Source: Gimesia algae
GTDB taxonomy: Bacteria > Planctomycetota > Planctomycetia > Planctomycetales > Planctomycetaceae
NCBI RefSeq assembly: GCF_007746795.1
Contig: NZ_CP036343.1
Span: forward strand, 3,399,369-3,463,368
DNA: 64,000 nt
Reading direction: 5' to 3'
Positions within the stretch are counted from its first letter, which is position 1, and each line of letters starts with the position of its first letter. Of this stretch, positions 10,321-18,534 are shown one piece after another. Below the pieces are notes generated by a model that was given only the letters and a program-made list of their open reading frames with translations, made no database searches and was not told the origin of the DNA. Position numbers and translations under genes: made by a program.

Positions 10321-10727
10321 TACAACCCGTCGGCACCATTCAAGGATACCTTCCCGCGAAGTGGAACCCAATACAATTCAAACAGAATCGGCTGACCACT
10401 CCCGTCACCGGGCGTCTGTTCTGCATGTCGCCAGCGTTTTTTCCGTTCTCCCTCATACTGCAAGTGGTAAAACCAGGCATCAATGACTTCCTGTTTTCCG
10501 AACGGTTCCAGATCCATTTTCTGGCGTGCGATCAATGCAGGCGACGAAAAATCACTCAGCCCTGTCTCCTCGCGTGCTTCCCGCAGCGCCGCGGCTTCCG
10601 GTGTTTCGCCCGGATCAATCGTGCCTCCCGGGATCTGTGTCCCCGCGTCCGGGAAATCAACATGGTCAAATACCAGTAGGTGATCCCCGTTCGTGATATA
10701 GATAAACACGCGGTTGCGATAGGTCAT
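10224..10727 (-). CDS. Nudix hydrolase (C-terminus supplied by a repeat)
   Basis: 167 aa. The Nudix box is complete: GTIDPGETPEAAALREAREE followed by TGL, fitting GX5EX7REUXEEXGU, so it should be an Mg-dependent hydrolase of a nucleoside diphosphate derivative; substrate unknown. The last 32 residues (from LERITFNHSVS to VKRDTV) are encoded by a dispersed repeat that also provides the TAG stop, so the native C-terminus was probably replaced. The Nudix fold itself should end before this tail. A second, unrelated Nudix gene follows upstream on the same strand. Confidence 0.88.
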   Translation of the reverse strand: MTYRNRVFIYITNGDHLLVFDHVDFPDAGTQIPGGTIDPGETPEAAALREAREETGLSDFSSPALIARQKMDLEPFGKQEVIDAWFYHLQYEGERKKRWRHAEQTPGDGSGQPILFELYWVPLRGKVSLNGADGLYLERITFNHSVSRSIIPGPSGPGDATVKRDTV

Positions 10728-10752
10728 GCGAACCTGCTTTGTCTGCTGAAAT

Positions 10753-11211
10753 TCATTTGTTCTCTCGATTCACAATCAGTTCCAGTTCCGTTTGCGGATT
10801 CAAAATCCGCTGTTTGATCAAATCCGGCTTGAGTACTACATCCCTCAATTCCGCCAGTGAGAACCAGTCGAACTCTTCCTGCACATCATCCACCGTCGCC
10901 GCAATCAAACCGCCGTGCCAGGTGACTTCGTAAACCGTACAGATCTCGTGAAACCGCCTCTCTTCCAGATCAAAGAAGTTCTCTACGATCGCAGTCGGTT
11001 TCCGCACTTCAAAGCCTGACCCGATCTCTTCGGTCAGTTCCCGCCGTACCGCAGTCAGCGAATCTTCGTTGACCTTGATCCGCCCGCCCGGCAGAAACCA
11101 CCAGTCATGCCCAGGCGGACGGCACAACAGCACATCCTCCCCCCGCCGCACAATCGCCGCCACGCGCAGATTCACGCGATACTCATTCATATCGAGGCAA
11201 ATGTCAGTCAT
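10753..11211 (-). CDS. Nudix hydrolase
   Basis: About 152 aa. Nudix box GRIKVNEDSLTAVRRELTEE then IG fits the consensus exactly. WFLPGG precedes it as usual. Likely hydrolyses a nucleotide or nucleotide-sugar; not assignable further. An open frame begins at a GTG (11268) that overlaps the upstream gene, but the ATG at 11211 has CAGGA eight bases before it and gives a compact Nudix protein. It differs clearly from the other Nudix gene next to it, so the pair is not a recent tandem duplicate. Confidence 0.88.
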   Translation of the reverse strand: MTDICLDMNEYRVNLRVAAIVRRGEDVLLCRPPGHDWWFLPGGRIKVNEDSLTAVRRELTEEIGSGFEVRKPTAIVENFFDLEERRFHEICTVYEVTWHGGLIAATVDDVQEEFDWFSLAELRDVVLKPDLIKQRILNPQTELELIVNRENK

Positions 11212-11264
11212 GAACTGTTTCCTGATAGGTATTTGGATGTTCTTCAATTTGCATCGTGAAAAAA

Positions 11265-11663
11265 TCACATGAAGCGAAAATGCTGATCTGAATCATCATC
11301 CAACAGCGGACTGAACGCACAGGGGTCCGGAAGTTCGAGTGCACAAGCCAGGCGGAAGCCCAGCGGGATCACCCAGAACGGTGCATCACTGTAGAAAGGC
11401 GAAGCTGGTTTCGACATATTATACAGCGTTTTCGCACAGCTCTCTTCGAACGCATATTGTGCCAGCGCGCGGCTCTCGTTCTTTTTACGGGCGATCACCG
11501 TTTTCTGTCTGATCCGCTCATACAGCGCGTCTGCTTCATCCCAGGGCTCCAGGCACTCACTCATCCTGAGCAATATCTGCAGCGTGATTTTGTCATCACA
11601 GAAAGGCAGGAAATAAGCGATCATCTCGCGAATCGAGTCTGACGTTTCATAGTGTCTCATCAT
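11265..11663 (-). CDS. Hypothetical protein
   Basis: About 132 aa, soluble, unrecognised. It is mostly helical at the start (SIREMIAYFLPFCDD) and ends in a Pro/Asp-rich tail. A strong GGAGG lies four to seven bases before two tandem ATG codons (11663 and 11660), so this is a genuinely translated gene. Function unknown. Confidence 0.7.
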   Translation of the reverse strand: MMRHYETSDSIREMIAYFLPFCDDKITLQILLRMSECLEPWDEADALYERIRQKTVIARKKNESRALAQYAFEESCAKTLYNMSKPASPFYSDAPFWVIPLGFRLACALELPDPCAFSPLLDDDSDQHFRFM

Positions 11664-11734
11664 CAATCCTCCAGATTTTGAGTGCGACCTGAAGTCAAGT
11701 CACCAACACTTCTACAAATCAGCACAATCCAGAA

Positions 11735-12211
11735 TCATTCAAAATGTTCGTGCAGCCGGGATTCTCCATAAACCACATCCGTTTTCGCCAGCATGTCATG
11801 CCAGCCGTGTTTCTGCCGTGAACCGGCGATCCAGAAAAAGCCCATCAGAAATGGAATGTAAGAAGTAATCTTCGACAGGTTACGAATGACCGAACAACCA
11901 AACGAAATCCGGTTTCCCAGCCGGTCCACTACGCGAATCCCCAGCAGTCGTTTGCCCAGCGTTCCCTGAAAAGAGGAACCTTCCATCAACGCACAATACA
12001 CGAGCCACACGCCAAACACTGTTTCCCGAATCCAGTTCTGTTCTTTGATGAACTGTACCCGGGCATCCACGTTCATGCGATCCGCCTGATAGGCAAACCA
12101 CGTTTGTCCAAAGTCGGAATAGAAATAAAAGAGTGTCACCACAATGATACTGATCGGGACGATGTCAATCGCATACGCGGTTGCCCTGACCCAGAACCCT
12201 GCATACTTCAT
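11735..12211 (-). CDS. RDD family membrane protein
   Basis: 158 aa integral membrane protein. Matches the RDD family plan: N-terminal GFWVRATAYAIDIVPISII with the R and D residues, then GTLGKRLLGIRVVDRLGNR, and the last helix ending with SRQKHGWHDMLAKTDVVYG. RDD proteins are mostly uncharacterised; some are linked to cation/proton exchange. A GGGAG-like ribosome site precedes the ATG. Confidence 0.85.
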   Translation of the reverse strand: MKYAGFWVRATAYAIDIVPISIIVVTLFYFYSDFGQTWFAYQADRMNVDARVQFIKEQNWIRETVFGVWLVYCALMEGSSFQGTLGKRLLGIRVVDRLGNRISFGCSVIRNLSKITSYIPFLMGFFWIAGSRQKHGWHDMLAKTDVVYGESRLHEHFE

Positions 12212-12392
12212 CCCTGCTGACTCCCTGCTCTGCGATCCCCGATGGTTTATCGCTGTCGGTTTGAGTTGTTCTTCTTTAATGAGAATACCCGGACGCGGGC
12301 CGTAAGTTCAACTCGAATCTGGACTTATTCAACCATTTCCAGTGAAGACCGCAGTCCGTGAAGCGCCAGAATTCTCCTGAGAGTTGTCTCCT

Positions 12393-13130
12393 CTAAAACG
12401 TAATTTCCTGCAGGAGTAACCCTTCTTCCATTAAGGGGACTTGCGCCACCACGGTTCCATCGGGGTCAATCAGCGCGGTCGGGCCATAAGCAATCTGTCC
12501 GTCGCGTGCCCCCGTTACATCCGCAGAAATCAGCCAGAGTCCGGTCTCCCGCGTTCGTTCGGCGCGAATTGCATTGTGTCTGTGCTTCCACACTTCCGCA
12601 TTCTCCGGGTGCAGCATATTGTAACAGGGGCAGACCATCAGTTGTGCCTGCTGAGAGGCAATCGTTGCTGCACACTCGGGAAGATTCAGCTCATAACAGA
12701 TATTCACACCAAACCGCAGTCCCTCAACTTCAAACGTCGGCGTCTCGGTCCCCGGATCGAACAATCGTTCCCCGGGCGCCAGCCTGGTCTTGCGGTAACA
12801 GCCCAGCAGCGTTCCCTGCCTGACAACGGCCGCGGAAATAAACAGTTGCGTGCCTGCTTTCTCAATAAAACCAATCACCAGGGTCGGCTGCAGCGACTCC
12901 AGTCGTTTCAAAATATCCGTAAACCTGTCGGAAGAAATATCCAGCGCCCGCTCTCGCGCGAGTATTTCCTTTGTCGTGTAACCCTGCAGATACGATTCGG
13001 GAAAGCAGATCAGCGCCGCGCCCTGCTCACTGGCCTGCGTTGCATACTCTTTGATCTTTGTCAGCGACTGCTCCCGATCATTCTGCACATCGAATAACTG
13101 ACAGGCGGCGACTGTGATTCTGTTTTTCAT
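12393..13130 (-). CDS. Carbon-nitrogen hydrolase (nitrilase superfamily)
   Basis: About 245 aa. The Glu-Lys-Cys catalytic triad is visible in CFPESYLQG, CYRKTRLAPGE and VNICYELNLPE. It should hydrolyse an amide or nitrile; small members of this branch act as omega-amidases or N-carbamoyl hydrolases, but the substrate cannot be told here. The open frame begins at a GTG at 13145; the ATG at 13130 is the alternative used. The downstream 180 bases before the RDD gene hold no gene, only a short frame-like remnant ending LRSSLEMVE that I could not identify. Confidence 0.85.
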   Translation of the reverse strand: MKNRITVAACQLFDVQNDREQSLTKIKEYATQASEQGAALICFPESYLQGYTTKEILARERALDISSDRFTDILKRLESLQPTLVIGFIEKAGTQLFISAAVVRQGTLLGCYRKTRLAPGERLFDPGTETPTFEVEGLRFGVNICYELNLPECAATIASQQAQLMVCPCYNMLHPENAEVWKHRHNAIRAERTRETGLWLISADVTGARDGQIAYGPTALIDPDGTVVAQVPLMEEGLLLQEITF

Positions 13131-13180
13131 AGGTTCACCGCTCACACCAGCAGAACAGAGCGAACTTCCGCTTCAGAACG

Positions 13181-13942
13181 CTAAAGCGGTTCGAGCAGGA
13201 ATCGTCCATACGGGTTGACGAAACATTCCTGACCCGCATTGATCTCATCCTCTTTCAGATGCAGGCGGAAGTGAGGTGCATCTGCTGCAAGCGAGAAGGT
13301 CTGACCATCTTTGATCTGCGCCGCTTCAAAAATGCGGTAATGATTGAACTCAGTCAACAGTTGCGCCGCGGCCTGATTTTCGATTGTCGCAGGTACCGTC
13401 GCGTCAGGCAAGCCGAAGATATGCATGCCCGTGCTGTAGAAAAACTGTTCATCGCCGGCCAGCATCACATGCGACTGCAGCAGATCCAGATTGTTCCCGC
13501 AAAATTTCTGCTGCTGCCAGGAACTCAGACCGTGTGCCACCCCCGAATTTTCAAACTTCACCCCCAGGCCGCCACACTCCAGCGTAACATCGATAAAGGT
13601 GTGCAACTGGTGCAGCTCAGTCAACCCGGTTCGATCAGTGATCAGATACACGACCGATCGATGGGCGGCAATCGCAGCCAGATCATTTTCTGAAATCGTT
13701 CCCTGCCCGCCGAGTTCAAATGCCAGCGCCATGTTCGGATCCGCTTCATGAATCTCACACCTGACCGCGGCACTGTTTTCCAGCGACATCAGAATCTGCC
13801 CCGCGAACAGAAACCGGTCGCGCGCCACGGACAGTACCTGATCACGAAACGCGTCGTGACTGTCCAGAACAATGGGAATACCGACAACTACTTCCACGGA
13901 GCGACTTTCTAAGAGATCAATTGAGATGCATCGAGCCGGCAC
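13181..13942 (-). CDS. Hypothetical protein (possibly DUF4261-like)
   Basis: Up to 253 aa, soluble. Recognisable pattern: GMHIFGLPDATVPATIEN in the third quarter and FVNPYGRFLLEPL at the end, which recall DUF4261-type proteins, but I am not sure. The start is uncertain: the frame opens at GTG 13942; a second GTG at 13897 (giving MEVVVGIPIVLDS) is plausible. Directly upstream lies a scar of the CYTH gene 5-prime end, so the promoter region of this gene was rebuilt by recombination. Function unknown. Confidence 0.65.
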   Translation of the reverse strand: MPARCISIDLLESRSVEVVVGIPIVLDSHDAFRDQVLSVARDRFLFAGQILMSLENSAAVRCEIHEADPNMALAFELGGQGTISENDLAAIAAHRSVVYLITDRTGLTELHQLHTFIDVTLECGGLGVKFENSGVAHGLSSWQQQKFCGNNLDLLQSHVMLAGDEQFFYSTGMHIFGLPDATVPATIENQAAAQLLTEFNHYRIFEAAQIKDGQTFSLAADAPHFRLHLKEDEINAGQECFVNPYGRFLLEPL

Positions 13943-13955
13943 TCTGCATAGGCTC

Positions 13956-14008
13956 TTAATCCGCTGGCGGTTTACTCATCATGCAGCATGCCATTTCATT
14001 TTGCAACC
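13956..14008 (-). pseudogene. Remnant of the CYTH gene 5-prime end
   Basis: About 50 bases nearly identical (26 in a row, then 19 of 23) to the upstream region and first codons of the intact CYTH gene (16584-16633). It reads MMSKPPAD and then stops with TAA. It is a scar of duplication or rearrangement, not a working gene. Confidence 0.85.
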
Positions 14009-14024
14009 AGTAACAGGTTACCAC

Positions 14025-14690
14025 TCAATGCCCATTCGAAAAATCTTCTAAGATTTGTTTTTGCTCTCGACTCAATCGCACCAGTGGTCGTTGACTCTGA
14101 ATAAAGCGCAGTGCTTCTTCCCTGCTCGCTGCCTGTCCGGTATACAGGAGTAGTGCAGCCGTAAACAACCCAGTCCGTCCATGCCCTTCCGCGCAGTGAA
14201 TCAGAAGCGGCCCCTCCAACACTGCAGTCTGTTCGATCCAGCTGTACAATGAATCGACTGAGGGAGCCGCACGATCCAGTACGGGAAAACAGTGATAACC
14301 GCGTGAACGTAGTCCCAGCGGCTCGCTCATCTCACAAGTCAGATCGATGACATGCACGATCTCCGCTGGCAGCTCGCAGGACAAAAGACGCCGACTGATA
14401 TACAGGTTCTCGGTTAACTGGTGGAGTGGGGGCTCTGCTCGCAACAGCCGTGACAAGTTCCAGATTCCATTCAGATACAGCAGATAAGGCAACAGCAGAC
14501 ACTGATTAAACAACGGAACCAGTCCCTCTTCCGACTTATTGAAGATACGCGGCCCCAAACCAAAATACCCCGCCGAGACCATCGCAAAGCTGAAGGCTGG
14601 CCAGAGCAGCAGCCACCACCAGCCCTGATGTATTCCGGCAGCCAACACCAGTAGAAACGCAATGATCAGCAGTAGAAATCCGATTTTCAT
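14025..14690 (-). CDS. Membrane-anchored dual-specificity/tyrosine phosphatase
   Basis: 221 aa. Two or three hydrophobic segments occupy roughly residues 1-70 (IGFLLLIIAFLLVLAAGI; WWWLLLWPAFSFAMVSAGYF), then a cytoplasmic phosphatase domain. The active site is HCAEGHGRTGLFTAA, a perfect CX5R loop, with the general-acid candidate Asp in FPVLDRAAPS. Resembles bacterial DSPc/PTPMT1-like phosphatases; the substrate could be a phosphoprotein, phospholipid or phosphoinositol. It stops just before the CYTH scar and follows the DUF6000-like gene at a 14-base spacing, so the two may be co-transcribed. Confidence 0.85.
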   Translation of the reverse strand: MKIGFLLLIIAFLLVLAAGIHQGWWWLLLWPAFSFAMVSAGYFGLGPRIFNKSEEGLVPLFNQCLLLPYLLYLNGIWNLSRLLRAEPPLHQLTENLYISRRLLSCELPAEIVHVIDLTCEMSEPLGLRSRGYHCFPVLDRAAPSVDSLYSWIEQTAVLEGPLLIHCAEGHGRTGLFTAALLLYTGQAASREEALRFIQSQRPLVRLSREQKQILEDFSNGH

Positions 14691-14704
14691 ACAGAGTATT
14701 ATTG

Positions 14705-15283
14705 TTATTGAAAATGTGATTTACAGTAATTCATGAGATTCCAGAATTGTTTCTGACAAGTTTGAATGCGCCAGGCCTTTAAGTCTTTGTCTTTGATGAA
14801 TCGCTCCCAGAGACCATTCGCTTTAAGATATTCTATTGAATGATCTGTCCCATTCACTTCATCAATCCACATCAGGGCCGGCATAGCCCAGTTCTGGTCG
14901 TAATAGCAATCTAATTGTCGTAAATATCGGTCTAAATATTGTTTAAGAGCCGAAACCGAAGCATCATTCGCAAAACAGGCCAGAGCAAATGCGTGTGATT
15001 GTCCCGCGTAACAGGCTTCTGAGGCAAGCAACCGCCTTGCGATCTGAGTTTGACATTGGGTATATTTCTTCACACCAGCAAACCAGCTACCCGTGATCGC
15101 TTCCCGCCAATGTCCGGAAATAAGTGATCTGGCAATCTGCGGAGTCATCTCTGGTAAAACCTCAAACACTCGCTGATTAAACTGATTTCGCTCTTCATCA
15201 GTTAAGATGTGTGATACATAGTTCCCATGCAGGATCGCTAAGTAAAATGGCGATACCCACCGCTGAATCTCTAATTCATCCAC
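14705..15283 (-). CDS. DUF6000-like protein
   Basis: 192 aa, helical, soluble. The pattern of WREAITGSWFAGVKK, LLASEACYAGQSHAFALACF and YLDRYLRQLDCYYDQNWAMPAL matches what I know of DUF6000 proteins, whose function is unknown. AGGTGA sits just before the ATG. The base composition is a little more AT-rich than the core genes. Confidence 0.7.
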   Translation of the reverse strand: MDELEIQRWVSPFYLAILHGNYVSHILTDEERNQFNQRVFEVLPEMTPQIARSLISGHWREAITGSWFAGVKKYTQCQTQIARRLLASEACYAGQSHAFALACFANDASVSALKQYLDRYLRQLDCYYDQNWAMPALMWIDEVNGTDHSIEYLKANGLWERFIKDKDLKAWRIQTCQKQFWNLMNYCKSHFQ

Positions 15284-15314
15284 TCACCTGCCCCCTGCAC
15301 TATGTATTTGACTA

Positions 15315-16004
15315 CTAATCTTCAGACAATCGCACCATCAGCATTTCGTCTCCCTGTTTCTGAAATTCATAAGGCACACGCCTGATTTGTACATCATAAC
15401 CCGTTGCACAGAGTTCTGCCATCACCGATTCCCGATGCCGTGATCTGATTGCCCCCAGTTCGAGCAGGGGGAAAATACGGACTTCCCGCGCCACACGACA
15501 CAGTTCCCTGATCGACGCAACATGAAATTCCGCAGAAAAGTGCGCACTGTAGAGAAACAGAAAATGCGAACAGACCGCAATGTCGAATGCACCGTCGTCG
15601 AACGGCAGCGTCGGCAGGCTGGCGGTCCGATAGCGGCCTTCCCGTTTTCCTGCAGCATAGTCGGTCAGAAACTCCTGCATCGCCGCGCTGCGGATCTCTG
15701 CCAGTTCGTCCGGCGAACGAATCTGTTCCCAGACGAATTCACTCTGATTCCGCCGCGTCTGTTCTATTACAGTTTCGAAGGTCGTGTCAATCCGCTGACT
15801 GATCTCTGCGGCGGAAAAGTAATACAGAGGATCAACAGAAACAACACGTCCGCTCCGCCTGGTCAACTCCGCGTTAAAACACGCAGGCCCATCCCCACAG
15901 CCCAGAATCTTCTGCTGCAGATCTTCATTCGTCAATGCGAACATCGCCCGATATTCGTCAAACGAACGTCCCCAGGGGACCACGTTATCCAGAGAAAAAG
16001 CCAT
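15315..16004 (-). CDS. Class I SAM-dependent methyltransferase-like protein
   Basis: 229 aa. Rossmann-type SAM motif I is seen as ILGCGDGPACFNAEL, followed by the acidic end of strand 2 in VVSVDPLYYF, and the motif IV region LPFDDGAFDIAVCSHFLFLY. The substrate is unknown. The last 13 codons are duplicated at 16656-16694 (38 of 39 bases identical), showing that a second copy of this gene once lay upstream of the CYTH gene. Its ATG overlaps the stop of a short frame (16004-16102) in a TAATG junction, so translation may be coupled. Confidence 0.85.
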   Translation of the reverse strand: MAFSLDNVVPWGRSFDEYRAMFALTNEDLQQKILGCGDGPACFNAELTRRSGRVVSVDPLYYFSAAEISQRIDTTFETVIEQTRRNQSEFVWEQIRSPDELAEIRSAAMQEFLTDYAAGKREGRYRTASLPTLPFDDGAFDIAVCSHFLFLYSAHFSAEFHVASIRELCRVAREVRIFPLLELGAIRSRHRESVMAELCATGYDVQIRRVPYEFQKQGDEMLMVRLSED

Positions 16005-16102
16005 TATTGATTCCAGTTCTGTGCCTCAAGCTCATTGAATTTGGCCGTCAGCAGAGAGACACACGCCCGGACAACTGGTTCAATTTGAATATGGTCAGTC
16101 AT
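16004..16102 (-). CDS. Possible 32-residue bridging ORF
   Basis: A short frame reading MTDHIQIEPVVRACVSLLTA and on to NWNQ. Its ATG overlaps the end of the CYTH gene (ATGACTGA) and its stop overlaps the methyltransferase start (TAATG). It may be a coupling peptide, or the N-terminus of a lost gene whose remainder was deleted. No homologue recognised. Confidence 0.35.
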   Translation of the reverse strand: MTDHIQIEPVVRACVSLLTAKFNELEAQNWNQ

Positions 16103-16607
16103 CCACCAGCTGGATGGCCTCATATTCCGCTCGACCACTGACTTCCTCAGTACAAAACGGGGGCAGCTCACAGTTCGCGGCCTCCGCTTCACTAGCGAAT
16201 TCAGACTCCACAATCACAGGAGCCGCCTTGCCCACCACAACATTGATACTGAAAGGAATGTCCTGAAAGAGATATGTAAACCGCTGGCGAATCAGAATCC
16301 TGCCCGGCAGTACCGAAAGCAGCTCATACTCTTCTGCCGTGAGATACAGGTTCGTAATCGGCTCAGAGAGCTCGCTGCACTTTCCGTACTTCTTACACAG
16401 TTTGAATTGAACTGCGTCTGCCCCTTCGATCTTTCTCAGCCGCAAACGCCCCGCATCCAGATACTTGTCGGTGATGATTCGCACCGGTAACGATGCCAGA
16501 TCCGGCAGCAGCCGCTCATCTGCCAGCCAGCGACGTTCGATCTCCAGTAGACTGTACTTCGGCTGGCTCGTCAGAGGCTCTGGATCCGCTGGCGGTTTAC
16601 TCATCAT
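16095..16607 (-). CDS. CYTH-domain (triphosphate tunnel) protein
   Basis: About 170 aa. The N-terminal KYSLLEIERRWLADERLL resembles the CYTH EXEXK-type start, though the acidic pair is partly altered; then DKYLDAGRLRLRKI, VQFKLCKKYG and IRQRFTYLF supply the basic tunnel residues. Members hydrolyse triphosphates or, more rarely, make cyclic AMP; the exact activity cannot be told. The frame opens at a TTG (16631); ATG 16607 or 16604 (MMSKPPAD) is preferred, and the duplicated scar at 13956-14008 has the same start codons. Confidence 0.8.
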   Translation of the reverse strand: MMSKPPADPEPLTSQPKYSLLEIERRWLADERLLPDLASLPVRIITDKYLDAGRLRLRKIEGADAVQFKLCKKYGKCSELSEPITNLYLTAEEYELLSVLPGRILIRQRFTYLFQDIPFSINVVVGKAAPVIVESEFASEAEAANCELPPFCTEEVSGRAEYEAIQLVDD

Positions 16608-16637
16608 GCTGCCTGTCATTCTATTTTGCAACCGAAG

Positions 16638-16700
16638 TCAGGAAACCGAAACTACCAGCATTTCGTTTCCCTGTTTCTGAAATTCATAAGGCACGCTCCG
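16638..16700 (-). pseudogene. Remnant of a methyltransferase gene 3-prime end
   Basis: Reads SVPYEFQKQGNEMLVVSVS then stop, against VPYEFQKQGDEMLMVRLSED at the C-terminus of the intact methyltransferase. The DNA is identical at 38 of 39 positions with 15339-15377. Squeezed between the end of the ankyrin gene and the CYTH promoter. Confidence 0.88.
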
Positions 16701-16706
16701 GGGCTT

Positions 16707-17327
16707 TCAAGTCTTTTTGCGGCGCCAGGGGGAGATGTAGTCATTTTCTAACGCTCCCCGGCTGACCAGAAAATCCCGCAATTCGTGATGTCCTTTTTCA
16801 TTCGCGTAGCTGTAGGCACTTGCGCCCTCTATTGTGACGGCGTTGATGTCAACGCCCCGCTCCAGCAGATATTCCAGCCGTTCCTGGCTGCGATCATTAT
16901 GGAGCGCAGCCAGCATCAACGTCGTGTGTCCCTCTGGACTTTGATCCAAGACATCAGCGCCGGCCTCAACCAGAATCTGCAGCGTCTCCAGTGTCGCCCA
17001 GTTCGCAGCGATCATCACACTGGTATGCCCCTGTTCTGTGCGGTGATGAAGGTTCGCCCCCGCCTTGATCAGACAGGGGATCACATTGACACGCCAGTTC
17101 CGGGTCGCAGCCGTCAATGGGGTCACGCCCATTTCGCTGGCACAATTCGGATCAGCGCCCACAGACAACAGATACTCGACGACTTCCAGATGCCCTGCGA
17201 ACGCCGCGTTTGACAAGGCAGTCATCCCAGAGTCAAACAGGGTATCGACGGCAATCCCCTTCTCCAGAAATCGTTTAACTTCCTTCAGACTTCCATGACC
17301 GGCTGCATACAATAAATTCTTTGCCAT
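16707..17327 (-). CDS. Ankyrin-repeat protein
   Basis: 206 aa made of about five ankyrin repeats (G.T.L..AA..GH.E....LL..GAD pattern: SGMTALSNAAFAGHLEVVEY, MGVTPLTAATRNW, QGHTSVMIAANWATLETLQI, EGHTTLMLAALHN). No signal peptide, so a cytoplasmic protein-binding scaffold is likely. TGAGG precedes the ATG. The partner is unknown. Confidence 0.9.
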   Translation of the reverse strand: MAKNLLYAAGHGSLKEVKRFLEKGIAVDTLFDSGMTALSNAAFAGHLEVVEYLLSVGADPNCASEMGVTPLTAATRNWRVNVIPCLIKAGANLHHRTEQGHTSVMIAANWATLETLQILVEAGADVLDQSPEGHTTLMLAALHNDRSQERLEYLLERGVDINAVTIEGASAYSYANEKGHHELRDFLVSRGALENDYISPWRRKKT

Positions 17328-17356
17328 TGAACCTCAATCTTTTCTCATATATGGAA

Positions 17357-17791
17357 TCAGATATCCTTGCCCCATTCCTGTGCCGTCTCGCGCACATCAA
17401 TGTCAGTACTCTCACGTCCGCGTTCAATAGCCCATTCAAAATAAGGCGTTCCCAATGCGTCCGCGACTTCCAGAACCCGATGATATTCATAATCGTCGGT
17501 CCAGTCGATCAGTTCACTGGTGGTCTTCTTCAAAAATTCATCAACGACATCAGGCGGCAGTGAAAGCAACAGGTATCGGCCTATCAGGATATTTCCGATA
17601 TTCTGGCAAAGACATGCCAATTCAACGGACTCTGCCACAATGGACCTGCGCGTCTCTGCAGTTAATTTTGCTACTCTTGCCAGATTGAAAGCCAACCCGG
17701 CTTCGATCCCTTCCAACCACTGAATGACGACATCATGTTGCCAGACACCAGGTCGAAATTCTTTGATACAAAAATCCGGTTTCTCACTCAA
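17357..17791 (-). CDS. Hypothetical helical protein, TTG start
   Basis: 144 aa, soluble, largely helical, unrecognised. There is no ATG near the start; a TTG at 17791 is preceded at close spacing by AGGAGAGGAAG, a strong ribosome site that decides the start. Key stretches: WLEGIEAGLAFNLARVAKL and YHRVLEVADALGTPYFEWAI. Function unknown. Confidence 0.7.
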   Translation of the reverse strand: MSEKPDFCIKEFRPGVWQHDVVIQWLEGIEAGLAFNLARVAKLTAETRRSIVAESVELACLCQNIGNILIGRYLLLSLPPDVVDEFLKKTTSELIDWTDDYEYHRVLEVADALGTPYFEWAIERGRESTDIDVRETAQEWGKDI

Positions 17792-17862
17792 CTTGCTTCC
17801 TCTCCTGACCGCAATCGGTCCAGTTGCTCGATCCCGGCAAACTCAAAGTGGGGTTAAGACTT

Positions 17863-18426
17863 CTAATTAATGACATTCTCTGCAGTTCTTAGCCATCCAC
17901 GGAACCAGGGGTCCGCTTTGATTTCCGCGTGATCATTCGCATAATCCACGTACCAGTGTAGTAGACCATCCCACTCCCGCAAATCACCTGGCGGATGCAG
18001 CTCCCAACCTAACTCTTCCAGAAACCAGTTTGCCTTGGCACTGTTTCGTAATTGTGAAGTACAGGCCCAGTTGGATCCCTCATCTGCCCCACCACGCGCG
18101 ACCGGCACAATATGATCGATGGTGGGTGAGAGCTGCCAGTACGCGATATGACACTCCGACATTTTCCAGTTAGAATGGTAAGGAAATTCATCGGGCATCA
18201 GTTTTGACATCAGCCGCAACACGGGAGGAAACACCAGTTTCTCACCAGAATAACGGTCGATAAAACCATCTCGAATAAATATTTGAGTTTTCTGAACGTC
18301 AGAATAATTCCTACCCGCGTTTTCGAGAGGTACGAACGGAAAACCTGAAAGGATCCTCAGCCGCGCTGTGTCCAGATCACCCTGAGAAATCAACTGACAC
18401 GTGTCTCGAATCACCTGGTAACTCAA
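17863..18426 (-). CDS. HNH endonuclease-like protein
   Basis: 187 aa. The HNH core reads TIDHIVPVARGGADEGSNWA then LRNSAKANW: the catalytic His follows Asp, with the usual downstream Asn residues. The typical CXXC zinc pairs are missing. The best start is a TTG at 18426 with AAAGGG upstream. It could be a solitary nuclease; no methylase or toxin partner is adjacent. Confidence 0.78.
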   Translation of the reverse strand: MSYQVIRDTCQLISQGDLDTARLRILSGFPFVPLENAGRNYSDVQKTQIFIRDGFIDRYSGEKLVFPPVLRLMSKLMPDEFPYHSNWKMSECHIAYWQLSPTIDHIVPVARGGADEGSNWACTSQLRNSAKANWFLEELGWELHPPGDLREWDGLLHWYVDYANDHAEIKADPWFRGWLRTAENVIN

Positions 18427-18534
18427 TCTGTTTTCCCTTTATTAAATATCTAAGGATCCGAAGTCAGTTTTTTAGTTCATAGCCATTCATCCTACATAAT
18501 CAGGAAATCAGATGCATCAAATAATTCAATCTGT

